A stretch of 64,000 nucleotides of DNA from contig CM040094.1 in assembly GCA_022496805.1 (NCBI GenBank), positions 7,153,501-7,217,500 of the forward strand, in the 5' to 3' direction. Position 1 is the stretch's first letter. The number at the start of each line of letters is the position of its first letter. This document shows positions 57,238 through 64,000 of the stretch, piece after piece. This DNA is from Pohlia nutans (taxonomy: Eukaryota; Streptophyta; Bryopsida; Bryales; Mniaceae). The notes beneath the pieces are model-generated. The model was not told where the DNA came from, did no database searches, and saw nothing but the letters and a program-made list of their open reading frames with translations. A program made the position numbers and the translations under genes.

Positions 57238-58526
57238 CCGTGACCTCCTTCTCTGTGAACTAGGATTTTCTTACATTACTGTGGTACAGTATTCCTTACA
57301 CTCAATTTTTTCAAGGATTGACTTGTGCAATATTTGCAGTGATGCTCATGTCACATACGTTATAGCTGTGTCACACCCCTTTCTTCCCATTCTCAATCTT
57401 CAGAGAATGCGTACGTGGCACTTTTTCCTTGAATTGTGGAGGACCCATTCTATGAAGATTGAGAAGTTTCATTCTTCTCCTCTGGAGGTGAAGAATGGGT
57501 GTGAAGATTGAGAAGCCATGGTCATTCTCATTCTTCACACGGGCTCACACCTTCATGAAGAATGGCCAGGATTGGCTCCATGATTCTCTCCCTATGTTCT
57601 CAATCTTCAAAGAATCAAACTTCTCGGAAGAGCCGTGACAACCCCTATTGTTTGTGAGGAACTGTCTCAGCACCCTTGGAAAAGGAGTCTAAATTCGTTT
57701 TGTGCACAATCTTGAGTTCTCAGGTAGGAGGTACCAAGAGCTTCAGGAAGTTGGCCACTCAATGGCGTTCAGACTTATGAGGCTATTTTTTTATGCTAAA
57801 GAATGTTACGGCCAGTGCAGAGGTTGGGTTTATTGAGACCCCATGAACCTCCTTCTGTTGCACTCCGGCAGGATTATTATTGAAACAAAGGTAACCAGGT
57901 TCCCTCTGGCTTCACCCCGTTTCTGATTCTTTGAAGAAATTCAGGCAGGAATCGTTTCAACTCTTCCTCTTTGATATTTTCTGCAGGAAGTTGACTGGAT
58001 TCTTCCTTTGCTCTAATTCGCTGCTGTCTCAAAGCTTGTTTTTGAAGTCTGTAGATTTACAAGTGGTCATTTGACTTTGGTGGCCTCATCCATCGCTACA
58101 GTCTATTTCACTGTTGACCCTTTTTTCCAGCATTCAGGATTCACAGGTCAAATACGAGTACGGTAGTGCGTAACTTGAAGGTAGGACTTAGATTGGTTGG
58201 AAATCTGATCTTTATGGTGGTGATTTCAAGAGTTTGACCAGAAATGTGAGTGAACCGAACGGAAGCTTCTGGAAGTCAGACCTTTTTTCTGATTCTAATC
58301 AGACTTCTGCTGGGGCTTTTGAAGAAGTGACGAGGAAACTCGGATAACAGGGATACATGCATGACGAATTTGTCACACTGAATGGTTGCTTACTGGGCTC
58401 TGAAAAGAGGGCATCAAATTGGAAGGACCTCCATGATATTCCTCCTCACCGTTAACCCTTAAACGTCAAAGCAAGCCATGATATTCCATCAAATTGAAAG
58501 AACTTCCATGATATTCCCCCTCAGTG
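57238..58526. other. Downstream region of the PPR gene
   Basis: Includes several inverted copies of a CTCAATCTTCA / TGAAGATTGAG phrase (57,390-57,610), which could fold in the 3' UTR. A 46-bp direct repeat (about 58,406-58,454 and 58,479-58,527) brackets a small TTAA-element remnant. No further gene seen. Confidence 0.5.
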
Positions 58527-58530
58527 TTAA

Positions 58531-59110
58531 CCCCTGAAGGAACACGAGGCCACCACGTGGCTTCTGTAACTAAAAAGTGAGAAATTTCGAGTTTTTGGAC
58601 TGTGAATAGTAAAGTGAGCAACAAAGAGACCCTAGTTCTTTTTGAGAGCTAAATCTGTGAGTACTTATTCATCAAAATTTCATGAAGTGTGCGATTTTTG
58701 GTGATTTTTTTTGAGCTGCTAGGAGGTTATTTGGGCGTCACTTGAGACCCTCATATCTTTCTCCTCACACCTTCAAATTAATTGAAAATTTTTGCACATG
58801 TTCAAAATGATGATCATTATGCATAGTAGAAAATTCAGATTTTTTGGAGCGCTTTTGATCAATCCGATTTCAGCATATGTACAAAATGCCCTGAACAAGT
58901 TCCATCAATCTTCTCAACGGTGGCATTTTTTCAAAAATTGTGCGATTTTGTTGATCATTTTTCCGTACAAAAGCTACGTAAGTCTTTTTTGATTTCAACA
59001 ATGCCAATCGTCAAAATTAACCCACACCAATGAGGAATTGAGGTTGTTATAAGAGCTAGTCAAGAAAACAAGAGCTCAGCTACCCCCCCCCCCCCCAAGT
59101 CCTTTAGGGG
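58531..59110 (+). mobile_element. TTAA MITE, family B
   Basis: 580 bp, TTAA 58,527-58,530 and 59,111-59,114, ends CCCCTGAAGGAAC / CCTTTAGGGG. Contains a C14 run (59,083-59,096). Confidence 0.88.
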
Positions 59111-59114
59111 TTAA

Positions 59115-60518
59115 GCTATTGTCTACTACCTATACAATAACACTCCATAATGTGACAATATTATTGTATCAAACAATACACATATGGCAAGTCATTTCTA
59201 TGACTAAAGATGTATTTACACTTGAAGGTTCAAACTTAGAGGGTGGACCCCTTTACACTACGGCTACCAAAGAAATTGGTTTGCTTTTACACTAGCAATC
59301 TTACAAAATTGTGGCAAAGGTACAAACTTGCGTAGTTATGTAATTCACGTTTACATTATTGCACGTAAAAATTGACACTTACATATATTAGTGTATTATA
59401 ATTGGAATCCCCAAGTTGGATTCTAGAGTAGGTGAACATAATTTAGGTTTTCAAAAATCCTAACAATATTCAAAAAAATTGTATTACGGCATCCTCAATG
59501 GTACAAAAATCAATGGTTTTCTACGATTTGCAAATGAAGATTTATTTTGGGAATGAATATTTAAGCACCTATTTTTTTCTCTAATATGCAACATTTGATT
59601 TTTGAGTGTCCAAATGAAGAAAAATGGCTACTTCTATACATATTAGAGTTGAAAAAGAATCAATTTTAAAGTTTCAAAGAATATAACAAATTATATTTTA
59701 AAACAATAATTAAAAAATACTCAAAAAAAACATACAAAGTATTTTAGAAGATGTTGTAATTGACTGTTTGCATTAGTTTATAATGAATTTTCAAATTTTA
59801 ATTAACAAGTTGTTTGACAAAGAGTAAGGCAAGAAATTTTGAGCGAGTTTAACAAGACTACAAAAATCTCTCCCTTTTTCAACTTTGCCGAGCATCCAAA
59901 ATAACTGGTGAATTATGACTTAATTTGACAGCAATGTGGATTAGTTTTATAGCTTTAATGTTTTTTGTTGGATGGTTTTATCATCATAAAATTACTCCTA
60001 AATTAATTTGGTTTCAAAATTCATAATCTATGTTAAATCATTATTTAGTGAGTCTATTAGGTTTAGAGTCTTTATCTTGGACAAGACACTAAGTACATAT
60101 GTTTCCTTACCTATTAGTCAACTTTTAGATGCCGGAGTAGATCGTGAAGAAATACCACTTCCTCATGAGTTTATTTTAAATTGAGATCTTTTAGCTCAAC
60201 TCTATCTAATTTTCTCGTAATTTTAACTTCGTTGTTTACTCTAAATTGGTCAAAATATTAATATCTTTAACTATTTGCGGATGACTTTGTAGTAACTGCA
60301 AACTAGCTCGGATAGTCTATTCAATCTAAAACAATGAGAATGTTGACATTTCATGATACGACCAAGAAAATAACCTTGAAATAATGGCAACCCAATTTCC
60401 CAACATCATCAAATGGACTAATATGAACCCAAATATTGATATTGAAGTATCCAATGCATTCTAGTCCAATCCCACAATCACAAATTTACAAAAAACAAAT
60501 ATATTAAAATTTCGTACC
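59115..60518. other. Gene-free AT-rich stretch
   Basis: No gene, RNA or complete element recognised; could include decayed 5' parts of the retroelement that follows. Confidence 0.4.
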
Positions 60519-60760
60519 GCGGTGATGGCCTGATATGGGTACCCCCTCCAAAAATAGTGCAAATTTTGAGAAATATTTTTTTGGTTAGAAAAAAGCATTA
60601 AAATTTACAAAAATTAGAGGGTGTTATAGACACCATGGCTGCAACTATATACATGGTGTTAAAAGACAAAATTTCTAGCACACATAAAATGAATTAGAGA
60701 TAAGTCATACTATGTGAGACGCATAAAAGTGGTACCCATATCAGGCCATTTCCCACCGGT
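60519..60760. mobile_element. TIR element, ATGGCCTGATATGGGTACC family
   Basis: About 242 bp with inverted ends containing ATGGCCTGATATGGGTACC. A related end is at 15,595-15,650 (GGTACTCATATCAGGCCAT). It sits immediately before the retroelement remnant. Confidence 0.7.
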
Positions 60761-60764
60761 CAAT

Positions 60765-62008
60765 ACATGGGTAACGCAAGAAAACAACTATTCTTTGGTA
60801 GAGAAAGATTCCCCTCAATCACGTGCTCTATCTGTAACTCGGCAGATGCACACACATGGTTACACGTACTTCTAAAATGCAACCATCATCATATACACGC
60901 CATTAGAGTCAAAATACATAATAAAGCAATATGGGAATTAAGATAACTAATCCTTTCATCACAAAATCTAGATGCTACACCCTCATGAACTCAGGAACAT
61001 TTAACAACAACCCCCAAGAAAACACAATACTCCCATGACTGCTAACATGTTCATGTGAACAACAAAGATGTCATTGCAACGCTAAATTTAAACCAGACAT
61101 TCTCTGCATAAAAGGACTCCCGTACAAAAATGACCCACCATCAAACCCATTAGACAACCTTACAATTCAATTTATTGAATTTACATACTGTAACGACAGA
61201 TTCCCGCAAGAAACAATTGAAAACAAAAACTATAAATACCAACCACTTATTAACAACATCATTAATTTAGGGTGGAAAGTTGATCCACTCATAGTCATCA
61301 CAGGAGGAGCTAGACGTACAACGCATGCTCCCTTAACCCATAAATGTCCTCACCTATTCTGTAAAAGTCAAATCACTACAATTTGCATATTTGAAATATC
61401 ACATTGGATGATTTATAATTTTTCATTCATAGTCATCAGCACTATGAAGATATGACAAAAATTTCAACATGATTGGAAGATATTTTGAATATTTACAAAT
61501 TTTATTATGTAAACAAGATAAAAATTCAAAATAAATATATTTTTGTCAAATTCAATATCAAAAATTGTATTTAAGGTAGATAATAGTTACATTTACAAGT
61601 AGTAAAAATATGAAAGTGAAAAGAATAAAAGAGACATATGATTGGAGCAGCCTTAGAAAGCCCTTTGTATTTTGGACACTCAAATTTCAAATTTCTCAAC
61701 GGTGGAAAAACTTCAAATGAAGTTTATTTTCCAATCACAACGGTCAAAAAATGTATCATAACTTAACTTAAACATCTAAAGCTAAAAAAACTTGATTTTT
61801 TGGACGTTTGACCAAAAATCAAGCATAATATGGTTGATTGGGCACTTAGGGGTTAATCAAACTCTTTGAAACAAAATTTAAACTACCAAAAACCATCATT
61901 AAGCATACATTCAAAGAAATAAATACCATTGCTATACAACATGCCGGCTCAATTATTCTACATAAAAGGAAAATAGAAAATAACCAACCATTACCAATAG
62001 ATTATTGA
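60765..62008 (+). pseudogene. 3' remnant of a non-LTR retrotransposon with restriction-like endonuclease
   Basis: Frames here encode a CxxC-x9-H-x4-C knuckle (CSICNSADAHTWLHVLLKC), an RVKIHNKAIW block, then KPDILC, FIEFTYCND and KYQPL, the order seen in the C-terminal restriction-like endonuclease of R2/NeSL/Utopia-type LINEs. Breaks: a TAA after the HN block, a frameshift near 60,980 and a TGA near 61,035. A MITE (61,337-61,852) splits the last part; the frame resumes after it at the same TTAA and ends TGA at 62,006-62,008. It is dead. The reverse transcriptase part was not found in the window. Confidence 0.65.
61337..61852. mobile_element. TTAA MITE, family H, inside the retroelement remnant
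   Basis: 516 bp, TTAA 61,333-61,336 and 61,853-61,856, ends CCCATAAATGTCC / GGCACTTAGGGG. The retroelement frame reads through if the element and one TTAA are set aside. Confidence 0.85.
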
Positions 62009-62167
62009 ATATAACAAAACTAACAAGAAAAAGAGGGTAATGGTGAAGACCACTACTATTTATTTTTTAAGTTTTTGACTAGCTCAAAGTAAACACTTCT
62101 CTCAGGAAGATGGGACATGGCCGGTTGACTGGTACAAACTTTTTTGCCTATGATAAATTCACTAGCA

Positions 62168-62278
62168 ACACCAAGTCATGTATATCACAATAACGCTCAA
62201 ATGGACTCAACGGGAATCGAACCTGGACCGTATAATTGTAACACAAACGTCCCCTTCCAACCAACCTTGGATACATGA
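62168..62278. repeat. Short inverted repeat with a tRNA-like B-box motif
   Basis: ACCAAGTCATGTAT (62,170) mirrors ATACATGACTTGG (62,270). Between them the minus strand has GGTTCGATTCCCG (about 62,217-62,229), resembling a tRNA T-arm, but no tRNA fold closes. Possibly SINE-derived. Confidence 0.4.
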
Positions 62279-62346
62279 CTTGGCAACCACCAACAAAACA
62301 AACATCAATTTATACACACACAAGATCTAACTAATCAATGTTACTA

Positions 62347-62520
62347 GTGTTACTAGTACTTATCTGTGGTTAACTAAAGTGTCTATTCTCGAAAGGAGAG
62401 AGTAGTCTTGCACGAATGGCGCTTTGTCCGGTGGGCACTGGCTCATTGTCAAGATGGACAGACACTTTATTCACGCCGGCCTCGAAAGAGGACCGGAGTT
62501 TGTATCTATCTATCTTGACC
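62347..62520 (+). repeat. Dispersed retroposon-like repeat, second copy
   Basis: Matches 11,335-11,540, here without the poly-A run; ends in TATCTATCTATC. Confidence 0.5.
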
Positions 62521-62524
62521 TTTC

Positions 62525-64000
62525 ATAGAAATGTCGGGCTTAGGTGATGAGGATTCCAAAGAACAAAATAAGCCTTTGCTACTTCATTAGTTTAATGTAA
62601 AAAAGAAAGATAAAAAAAAGGAATGAGTCTAAAAGCACGTAGGAGTTAACACGTGAGTTCCATTTGAAGTTGGTGTCAAAAGTTCAAATGTTGTTTCAAA
62701 TAAATATTTCTCTTTAATTTTGGTATCCACTACTTTATAAATAAAATAAAATTTAAATGCCAATTTTATTTTATTTTACTTTTTAGGATTAGGAAAATTT
62801 GAATGAAAAATGTCCTAAAGATCAAGATTTGAGCAATTTTCCATATGAATTTTTAGAAATTAAATAAATATTTGACATGCTTTTTTCAAAATCAATAAGT
62901 TAGCATATTAATATATAGGTCATTCAAGAGAATTATATAACTTGTAATGCTTTAGCTAGTTCATCAATTGGTTGCATAGTATTCAAATTATCAATTCTTG
63001 AAATGAATTTTTGGAAATACTTGGCAAACCTTGTTCAAACTAATAATTTACTACAACAGTCTACATGCCATTCAAAAACGTTTTATATATCCACAATGCC
63101 TTGGCTAGTTTGACACATGATTGCCTAACATGTGAATTATTTAACTATATTTATTTTATTTAATTATCATATTAAGCTAAAAAATACAATATTCTATAAA
63201 GTCTTCAAAATTGAAATGCTTAGTACTTCAAAAAATTAATTAATTCCTCAATGTCCAAGCACCCACCACATAGATGATGAACATATTGGAAAATGCACTT
63301 CATCCAATCAATATTTGTCTCATAAACTTCTAAAGAAATGTGTAATATATCAATATAAAGAAGAAAAAAATTCTACATAAATCAATGGTATAGATATTAC
63401 TCCGTACAAATTTATTATTATTATTATTTATAACAACTTAAAATTTTGATACTACTATATTTAATTTGAGTATGTGAAACCAAGGACAAATTAGATGAAG
63501 CCAAAATTATATGTATACTAAAATACTAAAAAAATCAAGCGTATTATGACTCTAATATTTTACTTATATGATTTTCCAACTTTTGGTGTACAAATTAAAC
63601 ATCCTTCAAGCTAAACATTAAATTGCAACCTACAAGCCACGGTATGTCTTCAAGCCACAATATGCTCCTTTTGTCTCTGATTCAATTTGGTAATGTTGTT
63701 TTTTACGAGTCCGCTTGCATTTTGTTTACCATATTATATGTTATTAGCTATTTATTTATTTAGTGTTTTTTTTGTACATATAATTTGAAATTTTGAAATT
63801 TGAAACATTACTACATCATTTTTTTGGATAAAAAACGTAAATATGAAACATTCACGAGAGTGCTAAATTTTCAACAATAATGAATGTTTTACTCTAAACA
63901 ATTTACGCAAAGTGCTCTTGACCATATTTTGAAGTGAGAAATATTTTTCACAAAAGGCTATGTTACTCACCATTCTACCGCGATAATAAAATTTTGTGTG
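62525..64000. other. Gene-free AT-rich stretch to the window edge
   Basis: No ORF, RNA gene or complete element recognised. Confidence 0.5.

Noticed and set aside
62205..62240. Possible tRNA gene on the minus strand, from GGTTCGATTCCCG
   Set aside because: The T-stem has mismatches and no acceptor or D-arm partner is found upstream, so no cloverleaf closes; kept only as a SINE-like hint.

Overview
This window looks like nuclear DNA of a land plant. It is AT-rich and gene-poor, with a few spliced or intronless plant genes in a background crowded with short non-autonomous transposons. The genes recognised are plant carotenoid isomerase, a DYW-type PPR editing factor, a SWAP70-type PH-domain protein, a family-17 glucanase and Dof-type zinc fingers. 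The style of the intronless PPR protein and the small number of CRTISO introns make me lean towards a bryophyte, probably a moss, but the sequence alone does not settle this. Splice sites were placed by eye from GT/AG signals, reading phase and family knowledge.

Layout. 1-1.7 kb: an LTR-retrotransposon end inserted into the 5' leader of a Dof-like gene copy whose body lies off the left edge. 2-20 kb: no convincing gene; a dense set of TTAA-flanked MITEs (several families, some nested or abutting), a GC-richer island at 13.4-15.5 kb and other TIR elements. 20.7-28.9 kb: a large inverted repeat whose 2,073-bp cores carry two copies, identical as far as I checked, of an intronless gene for a protein with two Dof-like fingers, arranged head to head. 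29-36.3 kb: repeats only. 36.8-40.5 kb: carotenoid isomerase on the minus strand in three exons, with a triplicated upstream leader to 41.2 kb. 42.9-44.1 kb: a GH17 beta-1,3-glucanase on the minus strand. 46.3-52.2 kb: a ten-exon SWAP70-like PH-domain gene on the minus strand. 53.4-53.8 kb: a degenerate inverted copy of that gene's promoter, exon 1 and exon 2, pointing at the intronless DYW PPR gene at 54.5-57.2 kb. 57.2-64 kb: repeats, including the 3' remnant of a non-LTR retrotransposon with a restriction-like endonuclease, split by a MITE.

The dominant signal is a superfamily of about 30 short elements with ends like TTAACCCCTAAAGGACC. Two natural empty-site comparisons (a MITE nested inside another MITE, and a MITE splitting the retroelement reading frame) show that insertion duplicates exactly TTAA. 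TTAA targets plus CCC/GGG termini are the hallmark of piggyBac transposons, a group I do not associate with land plants. These elements fill five of the nine SWAP70 introns and sit in one CRTISO intron, sometimes within about 10 bp of a splice donor.

The genes do not form a pathway. CRTISO (plastid carotenoid synthesis), the DYW protein (organellar RNA editing), SWAP70 (membrane or GTPase signalling), GH17 (cell wall or callose) and the Dof-like proteins (probably transcription) appear to be independent neighbours.
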